A stretch of DNA of 64,000 bases from Panopea generosa (GCA_029582155.1 CM055905.1:66744356-66808355), one strand, 5' to 3'; shown: positions 44,540 through 57,061, numbered from the stretch's first letter. The notes: a model not told the origin generated them from the letters alone. Numbers and translations are program-made.

Positions 44540-45340
44540 TTTGTTATTATTATTTTCATTGTTATGAGTTCAGCATATCATATTTTTGTTACAACTGATA
44601 AAAACCATGGTTATACTTATGATGATATATCATTAAAATTGATTGTTAAGCTCTACCGGAATTTTCAAAAAAGTAAAAATATTGCCAAAATAATATCAGA
44701 AAAGATATATTTCAATTATTTAATTACAAGCACTGTTATTTTTCTATATAAATAATTTAATTATCTATCGATACTGCAGCACCTCCTCGCGGGGATTATT
44801 TGCAGGCACAAAGTTCACGCCAAGTAGATGTTAGTGCTAAAGGATGATAAAAGTAGCGCAACTATATGAGATTGGTTTGAAAGGATTATCTCCCTTGGCT
44901 ATCTTTCCGCCTTTTGCTTCGCATTACACATTGTGTTTATTTCGATATTTTTTTTTTTTAATAAAGAAGTTCGTCGTTTCGTCTAAGTTGTTCCTTTGTT
45001 TACTGGCGTAGGAATCAATATTCATGAGTGAAATTGAAAATGAAAGATGATAGTGTTAACCATGGTTATTTGAAAATGATATATTATATATATGTAATAA
45101 AAATTCTATCATTAAAATTGCTCGTTAAACTCTTCTGGAATTTTCAAAAACGGCCAAAAATTGCCAAAATAATAATCAGATAAATTTCAATTCCTAATTA
45201 CAAGCACTGTTAATTTTTCTATATTAATAATTTTGCCTATCTAATTATCTATCGATACTGCAGCACCTCCTGGCGGGGATAATGTGTAGGCACAAAGTTC
45301 ACGCCAAGTGGATGTTAGTGTTAAAGGATGATAAAAGTAT
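44540..45340. repeat. Direct duplication of a ~225-bp module; no gene
   Basis: 44633-44860 and 45112-45335 share 'tctatcgatactgcagcacc', 'caaagttcacgccaagt' and 'aaaggatgataaaagta'. Part of the module recurs at 58480-58560 in the large duplication. Confidence 0.82.
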
Positions 45341-45351
45341 GTTAAAATGTG

Positions 45352-47722
45352 ATGATTGTAAGGTAAGTGAGTGTAAGGTGGTGAGTGTAAGGTGTTGGCT
45401 GAGAAGTGGTGAGTGTTACAAGGTGGTAAGTGTAAAGTGGTGAGTGTATCGTGGTGAGAGCAATGTTATGAGTGTAAGGTGGTGAGTGCAAGGAGGTGAG
45501 TTTAATGTGGTGAGTGTAAGATGGTGAGTTTAAAGTTGTAAGTGTAATGGCGTGAGTGCAATGTGGTGAATTTAATGTAGTTTTGTTAGGTGGTGAGTGT
45601 AATGTGGTGAGTGGTATGGCGTGAGTGTTATGTAATGAGTGATAGGTGGTGAGTGTAATGTGGTGAGTGTGAGTAATGTCGTCAGTGTAATGTAGTGAGT
45701 ATAATATGGTGAGTGTGAGGTTGTGAGTGTTAGGTGGTGAGTGTAATGTGGTGAGTGTTAGGTGGTTAGTGTTATGTGGTGAGAGTAATGTGCTGTTGGG
45801 TGTTGAGTGTAATGTAGTGATTGTTAGGTGGTGATTATAAGGTGGTGAGTGTAAAATGGTTAGTGGTATGGCGTGAGTGTTATGTAGTGAGTGACAGGTG
45901 GTGATTATAAGGTGGTGAGTGTAATGTTATGATTATAAGGTGGTGAGTGTAATGTGGTGTTTGCAATGTCGTGAGTGTAATAGGGTGCGTATAATATGGT
46001 GAGTGTTAGGTGGTAAGTGTTATGTGGTGATTATAATGTGGTAAGTGTAATGTGGTGATTATAAGGTGGTGAGTGTAATGTGGTGAGTGTTAGGGTGTGG
46101 GTGTAAGGTGGTGAGTGCAAGGAGGTGAGTTTAATGTGGTTAGTGTAAGATAGTGAGTGTAAAGTTGTGAGTGTAAGGTGGTGATTATAAGGTTGTGAGT
46201 GTAATGTGGTGAGTGGTATGGCGTGAATGTTATGTAATGCGTGACAGGTGGTGATAATAAGATGGTGAGTGTAATGTTGATGAGTGTAATGTGACGAGTG
46301 CAATGTGGTGAGAGTAATGTGGTGTTAGGTGGTGAGTGTAATGTAGTGATTGTTAGGTGGTGACTATAAGGTGGTGAGTGTAATATGGTTAGTGGTATGG
46401 CGTGAGTGTTATGTAGTGAGTGACAGGTGGTGATTATAAGGTGGTGAGTGTAATGTGATGATTATAAGGTGGTGAGTGTAATGTGGTGTTTGCAATGTCG
46501 TGAGTGTAATAGGGTGCGTATAATATGGTGAGTGTAAGATGGTAAGTGTAATGTGGTGAGTTGAATTAGGTGAGTGTTGGATGTTGAGTGTTAAGTGGTG
46601 AGTGTAACGTAGTGATTGTAATGTGGTGAGTGTAAGGTTGTGAGTGTTAGGTGGTGAGTTTAATGTCGGCAGTGTAAGGTGGTGAGTGTAAGGTGGTGAG
46701 TGTTATTTCGTCAGTGTACTGTGGTGAGAATAATGTGGTGAGTGTTAGGTGGTGAGTGTAATGTGGTGAGTGCAAGATCGTCAGTGTTATGTGGTGACAG
46801 TAATTTGGTGAGTGTTAGATGTTGAGTGTTAGGTGGTGAGTGTAACGTGCTGATTGTAATGTGGTCAGTTTAAGGTTGTGAGTGTTAGGTGGTGAGTGTA
46901 ATATGGTGAGTGTAAGATGGTGACTGTAAAGTTGTAAGTGTAATGGTGTGAGTATAATATGGTGAGTGTAATGTAGTGAGTGTTAGATGTTGATACAATT
47001 TGGTGAGTGGTATGGCGTGAGTGTTATGTAGTGAGTGATAGGTGGTAATTATAAGGTAGTAAGTATAATGTGGTGAGTATGAGATGGTGAGTGTAATGTG
47101 GTGAGTGTTATGTGGTGAGAAAATGTGGTGTTAGGTGGTGAGCGTTATGTAGTAAGTGACAGGTGGTGATTATAAGGTGGTGAGTGTAATGTGGTGAGTG
47201 TGAAGTGGTGAGTGTAATGTCGGCAGTGAAATGTGGTGAGTGTAAAATGGTGAGTGTTATGTGGTGTGTGTTAGGTGTTGATAGTTATGTGGTGAGTTTA
47301 AGGTGGTGAGTGTAATGTCGTCAGTGTAATTTGGTGAGTGTAATATGGTAAGTGTAATGTGGTGAGTGTCATGTCGGCAGTGTAAGGTGGTGAGTGTTAT
47401 GTCGTCAGTGTAATGTGGTGAGTAATAGATGGTGAGTGTAATGTGGTGAGTGCAAGGTCGTCACTGTAAGGTGGTGACAGTAATGTGGTGAGTGTGAGGT
47501 GGTGGGTGTTAAGTGGTGAGTGTTATCTGTTGTGTGTTAGGTGGTGAGTGTCACGTGGTGATTGTAATGTGGTGAGTGTTAGATGTTGAGTGTTAGGTGG
47601 TGAGTGTAATGTGGTGATTGTCATGTCGTGAGTGTAAGGCTGTGAGTGTTATGTGGTGATTGTAATGTGGTGAGTGTTAGGTGGTGAGTGTAATGTGGTG
47701 ATTGTGATGTGATGAGTGTAAG
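45352..47722. repeat. 14-bp minisatellite, array 2 (2.4 kb)
   Basis: About 170 degenerate units of 'gtgagtgtaatgtg' / 'gtgagtgtaaggtg'. Internal blocks of several hundred bp are repeated in higher-order fashion, for example 'cgtgagtgtaatagggtgcg' near 45970 and 46500. It ends exactly where the second copy of the EF3/B-box block begins. Confidence 0.95.
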
Positions 47723-47954
47723 GTAGTTGAATATATTGAGATTGAATTTCATTTAAACTGGTTTGTCCCCAAAAATATATTCTAAGAAAATAGTGCGTAT
47801 TTGCCGAGTAAACATATTGCGACATGTCATTTTCTGTCACAACTGTAACATTTTCATGTCGACTTAAAATCTGCAATATTATAATTATCTTCAAGTTTTT
47901 AAGTATCGAATTAACTTTGGTGAAAAAAGTTTTGCATTCTTGAAGATACATCAC

Positions 47955-48292
47955 CCATACTTTTCTGTTCAGTAAATAATGGAAGTTTATTGAATCTTGA
48001 AGAGGAAGGTCCGAATTGAAGATAATGAATTATTTTGTCCTTGTATTTAAATTCATTAATACACAGGTCAGTATTTTCTGTTTTTAGCATAACCCGATAC
48101 TGACCAATGAGTGACTTTATCGCGGGCCGTGATTTAGTATTTAACAAAATTAAAGAATTGTACACTACAGAAACACAATACAATAGAAGTACAGAATTGA
48201 ACAGAATATCCATAATATATGATGTTTGATATAAATGTGCGGTTTTACTGCTAATATAGAAAACTATCTGCTATATAGGTGGGGCCTCTTTA
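47955..48292. repeat. Dispersed repeat R330, copy 3 (in the duplicated block)
   Basis: Collinear with 37920-38265, including 'tatataggtggggcctcttt' at the end. Confidence 0.8.
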
Positions 48293-49090
48293 AGAAAAAA
48301 ACACTAAAGTGGCTAGTATAGGTATAGTGATAAACGCTTAAGTGGCTAGTATAGGTATAGTGAGAAACACTTAAGTGGCTAGTATAGGTATAGTGATTAA
48401 CACTTAAGTAGCTAATATAGGTATAGTGATAAACACTCAAGCTCCTAGTATATGTATAGTGATAAACACTTAAGTAGCTAATATAATTATAGTGATAAAC
48501 ACTTCAATAACTAGTATAGGTAGAGTGATAAACACTTAAGTGGCTATTATAAGTATAGTGATAAACACTTCAGTAGCTAATATAGGTATAGTGATAAACA
48601 CTTAAGTGGCTAGTATATGTATAGTGATAAACACTTAAGTTGATAGTATAGGTATAGTGATAAACACTTAAGAGGCTAATATAGCTATAGTGATAAACAA
48701 TTAAGTCGCTGGTATAAGTATAGTGATAAACTCTTAAGTGGCTAGTAAAGGTAAAGTGATAAACACTTAAGTAGCTAATATAGGTATAGTGATAAACACT
48801 TAAGCTCCTAGTATAGGTATAGTGATAAACACTTAAGTAGCTAATATTGTTATAGTGATAAACACTTCAATAACTAGTATAGGTAGAGTGATAAACACTT
48901 AAGTGGCTAGTATAGATATAGTGATAAACACTTAAGTCACTAGTATAGATATAATGATAAACAATTAAGTCGCTAATATAGGTATAGTGATAAACACTTA
49001 AGTTGCTAGTTTAGGAACAGTGATAAAAACTTAAATCACTAGTACAGATATAGTGATAAACACTTAAGTCGCTAGTATAAATATAGTGAA
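48292..49090. repeat. Minisatellite, 33-bp unit, about 24 copies
   Basis: Unit words are 'aagtggctagtataggtata' and 'gtgataaacactt'. It is absent from the equivalent place in the first block (about 38270), so it arose or expanded after the duplication. Confidence 0.95.
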
Positions 49091-49162
49091 ACAGAAACAT
49101 TTCTGTCAAATTACATAATTTATCCAATTATATGTTAATTTTCATGACAATGGTAACTTAAG

Positions 49163-49871
49163 GTGGTGAACAGATAACAGAACAGGAGTGGGAACAATAT
49201 TTTCAAAATGTAAGTCAGACGAAATTCTTATCCCCTGTACTAGCAATTGTGCAACATATGCCAGTTTTCCTTTTGTAACTGTTGTCATGAAACCAATCAT
49301 ATTGATGAGAGTCATATTACATCGATTGTGAAACAAGTACTCATAACTTAAAAAAAATAACACTTAACGTATTTCTGGTGAGAACCAGTACTAAATGCAT
49401 GCGGGCAAAGTGTCTTGCTAAAGGAATTACTGCGCATGATTACTTTAGATCACCACATATAGCTATGGGTACGTCCCTCTGATCTGCTATGTCGGAGGAT
49501 CAAACCCACGTCCCTCTGATTTGCTATGGCGGAGGATCAAACCCACGTCCCTCTGATTTGCTATGGCGGAGGATCAAACCACCCCCCCCGCCCCTCTGAT
49601 CTGCTATGACGGAGGATCAAACCCACGTCCCTCTGATCTCGGGTCCAGTACTTTACAATTAGTGTATTAACATGGCATTTCATGCATTCTAAGTTATTTT
49701 AAACACTTATTGTTTTTCTTAGAATGTTTGATACAGTGTGGCAACGTTAAGAATACAGTTTTAAAAAGATGCCGTCGTAATATATTTATGGCTTTAATTT
49801 TTCAGCTGATGAAACAAATCTTCTATAACCATGGTAACATCCAACAAACCACAACAGACGTTATTACTTAG
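49163..49871 (+). pseudogene. Orphan last two exons of an EF-hand gene 3 duplicate
   Basis: 49163-49209 matches exon 38393-38439 (47 nt, same phases; GEQITEQEWEQYFQN) and 49806-49871 matches the terminal exon (LMKQIFYNHGNI..., TAG). The exons carrying the other EF-hands are absent: upstream lies only intron sequence, then the 14-bp array. The half EF-loop at the exon start now has Gly-Glu where Asp-Gly stood (loop positions 5-6). Splice signals remain usable (cttaag acceptor, GTAAGT donor), so it could serve as an alternative 3' end for gene 3, but I think it is a partial duplicate. Confidence 0.7.
49470..49640. repeat. Short version of the 37-38-bp B-box-like minisatellite
   Basis: Four copies of 'ctatggcggaggatcaaacc' plus 'cacgtccctctgatttg'. 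The same array in the first block (38742) has about 16 copies. Confidence 0.9.
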
Positions 49872-50189
49872 TCATAGTAAACCCTGTTGTTATATTCGTA
49901 TTGGTAAATGGACAGTCAAGTTAATTTCTAATTATGCAAATTTGATTTGATTTTAACTAATTTAGTCGATTATCCAATTTAACAGATTTTATGAATTTTG
50001 TTTTCATGTTATTGTGGGTTTTTTATTTGATGAACGTGAGTTCATTATTCTCAGCAGGCAGTTAGCTCATGAAATAATATGCACGCATATATAAACAACA
50101 AAAAGTGTCATGACCCACTATTCAATTCAAGAAAAAAAAGAAATATGTTTTATTTTAAAGATGCATCATCTATAACTTTCTATTTAGTT

Positions 50190-51275
50190 AACGATGGAAC
50201 GTGTATTGATTCACAAAGAGAAAGGTCCCATACGAAGATAATGGATGATTCCGTCCTGACGATGGAACGTGTATTGATTCACAAAGAGGAAGGTCCCATA
50301 CGAAGATAATGACTGATTCCGTCCTGACGATGGAACGTGTATTGATTCACAAAGAGGAAGGTCCCATACGAAGATAATGGCTGATTCCGTCCTGACGATG
50401 GAACGTGTATTGATTCACAAAGAGGAAGGTCCCATACGAATATAATGGCTGATTCAGTCCTGACGATGGAACGTGTATTGATTCACAAAGAGGAAGGTCC
50501 CATACGAAGATAATGGCTGATTCCGTCCTGACGATGGAACGTGTATTGATTCACAAAGAGGAAAGTCCCATACGAAGATAATGGCTGATTCTGTCCTGAC
50601 GATGGAACGTGTATTGATTCACAAAGAGGAAGGTCCCATACGAAGATAATAGATGATTTCGTCCTGACGATGGAACGTGTATTGATTCATAAAGAGGAAG
50701 GTCCCATACGAAGATAATAGTTGATTCCGTCCCGACGATGGAACGTGTATTGACTCACAAAGAGGAAGGTCCCTTACGAAGATAATGGTTGATTCAGTCC
50801 TGACGATGGAACGTGTATTGATTCATAAAGAGGAAGGTCCCATACGAAGATAATAGTTGATTCCGTCCTGATGATGGAACGTGTATTGATTCACAAAGAG
50901 GAAGGTTCCATACGAAGATAATAGTTGATTCCGTCCTGACGATGGAACGTGTATTGACTCACAAAGAGGAAGGTCCCATACGATGATAATGGTTGATTCC
51001 GTCCTGACGATGGAACGTGTATTGATTCACAAAGAGGAAGGTCCCTTACGAAGATAATGTTTGATTCCGTCCTGACGATGGAACGTGTATTGATTCACAA
51101 AGAAGAAAGTCCTATACGAAGATAATGGTTGATTCCGTCCTGACGATGGAATGTGTATTGATTCACAAAGAGGAAGGTCTCATTCGAAGATAATGGATGA
51201 TTCCGTCCTGACGATGGAACGTGTATTGACTCACATAGAGGAAGGTCCCATCGAAGATAATTGTTGATTCCGTTC
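50190..51275. repeat. Minisatellite, 68-bp unit, 16 copies, highly homogeneous
   Basis: Unit words are 'tgacgatggaacgtgtattg', 'attcacaaagaggaaggtcc' and 'catacgaagataatgg'. Divergence among units is only a few percent by eye, so the array is young or actively homogenised. The unit resembles part of repeat R330 (aagaggaaggttccattcga at 37957). Confidence 0.96.
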
Positions 51276-51774
51276 TGTTAGCAAGGCCTAAATACTTCCA
51301 TTTAATTTTTCAATATTTTCTTATTTCATATACAAATACATGTAGCAATGAACCGCTACAATCCTTATAACACACACTGCATTTGCCTTTTAATTGCGAC
51401 CGGAAAATGGCCTGTCAGTCGGAACCTGGCCCGATTTTAGTACCACCGCAATCCCATAAGGCACTATTTGAAATGCAATGGCGACATCCTTACGGTGAAT
51501 GGAAATGTTTTTAACACGTGGTGTTGAAGTTTCAATATGAAAGCGCCCAGTGTCCACAGTCAATTTATAAAGAGGCCCATATATATGGTTTGGTCGCTCA
51601 TGCACCAAAAACGTAACACATAAATCTCATAAATCGATATCAGTCCGTGTTACCAAAAGTTGGCGACTTTTCGCAAAACCCAGTGTAATTTAATTTTGCC
51701 AAGACAGCGCAACGCATTTACTACGGTGTCCAGTTTGGGCCATCGCGGCATATTTATTTAATTAAGTAGAATCA
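51276..51774. other. Unassigned DNA with a 72-codon minus-strand frame
   Basis: The frame at 51390-51608 has a balanced composition (HIYGPLYKLTVDTGRFHIET) unlike the low-complexity frames elsewhere, but I recognise no domain. It could be a transposon fragment. Confidence 0.35.
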
Positions 51775-52000
51775 AAACAACAAAACAACGTTGATGAAAA
51801 GTCAAAACAACGACAATGAAAAGTCGAAGCAACAATTGTGACCAGTCGAAACTACGATGGTGAAAATTCAAAACTACGACGGTGAAATGTCGAAATCTTC
51901 ATCATCGTCGTTTCGATTATTTTTCACCTTCGTAGTCTCGACTTTTAACCATAGTTGTTTTTACTTTTCACCATTGTTGTTTCGTTTTTTCGACTTTACT
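51775..52000. repeat. Inverted array of the ~22-bp gtgaaaagtcgaaac repeat, second block
   Basis: Collinear with 39880-40165, including the switch of orientation (near 51900). It is shorter and more diverged. Confidence 0.8.
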
Positions 52001-53471
52001 TAATTTTATAAAAAATGCCGCAATGGACCTAATAGGACACCATAGTGTTCGGAAAACATGTCACGCGATATGTACCCACTGATTTATACCAATCACGTAT
52101 ACTACATGTATATGAATATTGTTGCGTGCTGGCTCTTTAACTCTATCGAGTTTGGTAACATGTAAATATTTAAATAATATGGACTCCTTGTGAGAAAACT
52201 AAACAATATTGAAAGGTTAATGAATATAAGACAAATTAAACAGAATTAAAGTTATATAACTTTTATTTGTAAGTTACTTAATCATTAGATATTAATTAAC
52301 ACTTATTTCATGCATCCCAGGACTTGTTATTGTGTTATTAATAAACAGTGACAATTAAATAACCATATAAAATAGACAAAGTTATCCTATGAATTAGACC
52401 TAATGTCGTAAAAATTAGGTATTTTACAAAACAAATGCTTATAAGGTTTGGATGTTGTGGGCGTCGATCTATTTAAGATATTATTTTAAACTAGATTATG
52501 TATTTACTTCAAAAACGTACCCTTTTTGTTAGTATATGAATATATTAATTATGGAGAATTTCTTAAAGCTATTGCTCTAAAGCTTATGAAATTTTGGAGT
52601 CCCTCAACATTTCTGAGATAGTCCTTATATACCTCCCTATCTCCCGACGTTCCCCATGCTCCCGACGTTCCTGCAATTCCCACAACATCATTTCCTGACG
52701 TTCCCAACATTGCTTCCCGCAAAGAAATATGTGGGAAAGAATGAGGGAAACGTCAAAACTGATATTAACATGCAGATAAAAACCAAGTTTTAAATGAAAA
52801 ATACTATTTAAACACTACAATTACGTGGAATAAACATCAAATATAATGCCTTGTACATTGCTGTCTTTTCTGAATATGACTTAGTTGTTCAATTATCAAA
52901 CAAAGTTGAATATCAAAAATGCAGCCGATTATTTATGTAAAACACTGATGACGTCATTATTCAAATAAACTTATGTCCCAAAATGCAACATTCTGTAAAT
53001 ACACAATATAGCGGACATGACGTTTCCTGCATATGTCATTGCGATAAAACGACTCTAGTGCATAAACAATCACCTGATATACAAATAACAGATTATGGAT
53101 GATGCGGGTAAGCCTTCCTGCTTATGTTAAAGCAACAGTCACTGTATGACATTACGTAATTAAATGTTGACAGCCAGTATTAGAGACAATTTATAGTGTA
53201 CATAACTCCGGACGGTACACCGTCATAACAACAATAAATATAATTTATCAACACGTTTGCTAATTAATTCACTAACAAACATCTGAATATTTATATCACT
53301 TTTTAAACATTAAAACATACATGTACAGCAACATCGTATCATCTAAATTGATTCTTACCAAATGTTGTTAATTATTACTGTTAATTGTTACTGGGCATCA
53401 CAATATGTTATATATCACTGTTTATACGATAAAGAAAGAACAAAGTTTAACATATTGTACTTGTCAGTCAT
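52001..53471. other. Intergenic DNA before B-box/NHL copy 2; no gene
   Basis: About 1.2 kb (from about 52120 to 53390) has no counterpart before copy 1, where only some 230 bp separate the array from the gene. It is AT-rich with a short 'cccgacgttcc' repeat near 52645-52680. No exon was recognised. Confidence 0.5.
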
Positions 53472-53479
53472 TATATAGG
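53472..53479 (+). promoter_or_regulatory. TATA box of B-box/NHL copy 2
   Basis: TATATAGG lies 48 bp upstream of the ATG at 53520, as in copy 1. Confidence 0.6.
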
Positions 53480-53519
53480 CATGTAGCACTGAGGGGACAG
53501 ACACATAAATCTGAACAAA

Positions 53520-55408
53520 ATGTCAGTTTCTGGGAAGAAAGCTGGACATATTGGAGCATCTGAAGCTCCAGGTGATTCCGAGGAAATGGGAAAATTAATC
53601 TGTCAGCCTTGTAACGAGGAAGGAAACGATTTACCTGCCGCGGGATTCTGTGTAGATTGTTGTGAACACTTGTGTGACTTGTGTTTTTCCGCTCACCGCC
53701 GAGCCAGACCCTTCAGAAAACATGTTCTATTAGAAAAGACGACGATGCCAAAACGCAAACCGCTTACAAAAACATCGGATATAGCCGACGACGAATGTAC
53801 TGAACATCAAGGAGAGATAGTTAAATTTTACTGTGGTTTACATGACCACATTGTTTGCCCCACGTGTGTGGCTATTGATCATCGAAGTTGTGACAGTGTA
53901 ATTTATGTTGAAAGTCAATACAAACATCTTTATAGGTCACTGACCGATATCAAAGAGGACGTTGACAGTCATGGAAAGAGAGCCGAACAAAATGGAAATG
54001 ACGTTAATAAATATCACTCGAATGCTATACAAGAAATAAAACAGTTTAGGAAAGAAATAAACAACTCTTTAGACAAACTTGAAAATGATGTTATCAGCGA
54101 GGTCGACAAGGTTAAAGAAGAAGATAAAGTAATGGTGACGTCTTTATCTTCCAAACTGGACGCAATGAAAGTTGAAATATCGTCTACAATCACAGAAGTA
54201 GATGTTTTGCACAACTTAAAACGCAATCGGAAACTGTTCGCTACTATGGCTAAAGCGAAAGAAAAAATACAGACCTTAGAGAACGGGATCAGTCAGATAT
54301 TGGCCGACAACAAGATACGTAGTTACAGGTTTGAGCCCGAGAAGCAGTTGAAAGATTTGCTCGAAAATGTGAAGTCTATAGGGAATATAAGTTTAATGGA
54401 TTGTAACAAAAGTGTTATCGTGGAACCTAAACCACGACACATACCGCTACAAACACAGAACAAGTCCAGACAATGCAAATTGGAACAAACAGAGACGAAC
54501 AAAAGTGGTCAACAAACACCACCGGGACTTCCACTAGGCAGTGAAAAAAAAAACAATCAGAAGTGCCCAATGATAATTTCTTGATGAAAAGAAACGATAA
54601 ACAAACAAGAACTGACGAACTCCGAGTTGCGAAACACATTTCTGACATCAATGTAAAATCATCAGGTGATACCATAAGCTGCATCACGGGATCAGTACTG
54701 TTGCCTAGCAACCAATGCGTCATTGCGGATTATTATAATCAGAAGATTAAACTCGTAAACTGAAAACAAAATAAAAATATCTCTGAGATACGACTGCCAT
54801 CAGGACCATGGGGCGTTACAAAGATCAACAACAGTAAAGTTGCCGTGACAGTACCAGGGACGGATTTAATACAGTTAGTGTCAGTAGGGTCTCAGTCACT
54901 GTCTACAGACCGAGATATAAAAGTGAATGGTCAGTGTCGTGGTATAGTATATAATAATGAGACATTGATAGTGACATTTGCAAACCCGGGGAAAGTGGAA
55001 ATAATCAACATGCGTGGTGCCGTGTTGAGGACCGTGGTGAAAGACGCCAGTGGAACACGACTGTTTATCTGGCCGTGGTACATAGCCATCAACCCAGATA
55101 AGACGGCCGTGTACGTGTCTGATAACGACAAGCACTCAGTGACTTGTATGACACTGGATGGCAAAGTTAAGGCCGTCTACAAAGATGATAACCATGAACG
55201 TCCCCGTGGTCTGACTTTAGACAGGACCGGGACAGTGTATGTCTGTGGATTCGGCTCCAATAACATCCACCAGATTACCACTGACTGTACCAAGATACAG
55301 ATACTGCTGGATCAGCGGCATGGAATAGCTAGACGACCATACTCCATCGCTTACTGTGACCAGGAGGACAAACTGTATGTTGGAATGTATCACAGCAATA
55401 GGATTTAA
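53520..55408 (+). pseudogene. TRIM-like B-box/coiled-coil/NHL protein, copy 2, inactivated by other lesions
   Basis: Single exon. The first frame (354 codons) holds a B-box at residues 28-68 (C28, C31, C44, C47, C52, C55, H59, H68), a second at 93-121 (C93, H96, C105, H108, C113, C116, H121) and a long coiled coil (about 130-290). At an A10 run (54544-54553), two bases longer than the equivalent in copy 1, the frame is lost and ends at 54584. The NHL part continues in the -1 frame, is broken once by TGA at 54761-54763, then stays open to 55408. There it stops early (YHSNRI) because the codons for the KTFQLK end are missing. A truncated B-box/coiled-coil protein without NHL repeats is possible. 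RING is absent in both copies. Confidence 0.82.
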
Positions 55409-56104
55409 CTAACAGTGATATATGAATAATGTAGTGTTTGAAGAAAGTAGCAATTATAGTTTACATTGTAGTGCAGTAACACAAATATATTATATTCAGG
55501 CTATATACATGGATCCCACATAAAAATGAACTGATAAGTTTCAGTGAAGAGACAATAAAGGGACAGGGGAGAATTAATTATCAGATTTTAGATATTGATA
55601 AAAATACAAGTAATATTCGAATAATAATGATAAATAATAACAGTGACAATGATGATAATAACATTTAAAGAGTAAATGATCAAACAAACCAACAAAATAG
55701 TAAGAATACTTATGCTATTGGATAAATATGTAATAATACTAATACAAGATTCACAATACTGAAAATATATTAAATGCTTATAAATGAATGATTAATACAA
55801 ATAGTTGTATCCTTATTTATAATATGAAACTGCATTAAATATATTTTAAACAGAATCAAATATACAAAAATGAAAACTGATTATGACGATGAAAACACTT
55901 TAAAAAAATAACATACAGATAAAACGTTTTCATTGCATTTAAGATGAAGTAATACTTTTTTTTAATGTGATTGTTTAATGTGATTGTTTATTGTGATTTT
56001 TAATGTAATTTTTAAAGCAATTTTTGAAAGTGATTTTTGAATGTGATTTTGAATTTGATTGTTGAATGTGATTTTGAAAGTAATTTTGAATGTGATTTTT
56101 GAAT
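55409..56104. other. 3' flank of B-box/NHL copy 2, AT-rich, with a (TTTTGAATGTGA)-type run
   Basis: Collinear with 42269-42944. The short 'tttgaatgtgatt' repeats at about 55963-56110 are expanded relative to the first block. No gene is seen. Confidence 0.7.
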
Positions 56105-56332
56105 GTGATTTATAGCCATTTTCATCAGATTTCTGGTGATATATATCTATGTTTTATATGCATCTTCATTTTTATTGAATACCTCAAAATGAAAAGAACC
56201 TTCGTCTTTCCTCAAGTAACTGGTAACCGTTCTCACATAAAGTTTATTGACCGAGCAGGACTCGAACCTTCAACCTCAGTGGTGAGAGGTTAGCGATCTT
56301 CAGACGGTGCCTTAAACCACTCGGCCACGGAG
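56105..56332 (-). mobile_element. tRNA-derived SINE, family 2
   Basis: Minus orientation: 'tagccattttcatcagattt', 'gtaaccgttctcacataaag', and the complement of a B box in 'ggactcgaaccttcaacc' and an A box in 'ttaaaccactcggccac'. This copy has an intact tRNA-like head. Confidence 0.82.
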
Positions 56333-56564
56333 GATCCTACTGAATGATACGTAGTATTACATTCCTGTATAATTATATATGAGTTATATAAATATTTATT
56401 TTTCATTCTTCTTTTGTAAAAAATGTTTCAATTTAATAAACATCAATATATATGCATGGGTAAATGCATCTTCCTTTATCTCGTATATTCCACAAAACTT
56501 CCAAAATAAATAAAAGTGATTTATATTCTATGTTGTAAAAAGTTTCATTCTTTTAACACGTTTT

Positions 56565-56800
56565 CAAAAGGGTTTTAATGCCATTTTCATCACATGGCAG
56601 GTTACATGTGACGTATGCCGTTTTATTGGTGACTCAACACACCAGAATGAGTCTAAGTAGAACCATCGTTTTATTTGCAAGTAACTGACAACCTTTCTCT
56701 TACATTTTCTGTACCGAGCTGGATTCAAACCCTCGACCTCAGTGGTGAGAGGTGAGGTCGTTAGCCGGCAATGCCTGAAACCACTCGGCCACAGAGGAAC
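56565..56800 (-). mobile_element. tRNA-derived SINE, family 2 (duplicate of 42945)
   Basis: Collinear with 42945-43165, including 'caggttacatgtgacgtatg'. Confidence 0.82.
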
Positions 56801-57061
56801 TTTCAAGGGTGTCCGTATTTTTTCAACAAATAATTGTTATACCCATCAGCTAACTATACTAAACATAAATTAACTTGACTCCAGAGAGGAGGTTAGATAT
56901 GAAGTCTGGTTCAACAAAAAGAATCACAAAATACATCAATGGCTTCAATAGAATTAAAAAACATCAAAACACCACAAACGTAGCAAACGGTGACATATTG
57001 TATAACATCAAATTGCGGTATATATTAAAGTAGGCAACATGCAAAACTTGTATTACTTTCG

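Noticed and set aside
34814-47954. Leu/His/Thr-rich minus-strand frames of about 90-116 codons
   Set aside because: Translation of the 14-bp minisatellite. They change frame from unit to unit and have no conserved ends.
49163-49871. A fourth complete EF-hand gene
   Set aside because: Only the last two exons are present. Upstream is intron sequence followed directly by satellite.
51390-51608. 72-codon minus-strand frame with balanced composition
   Set aside because: No recognisable domain, no second copy in the window and no splice context. Kept only as a note in the region entry.
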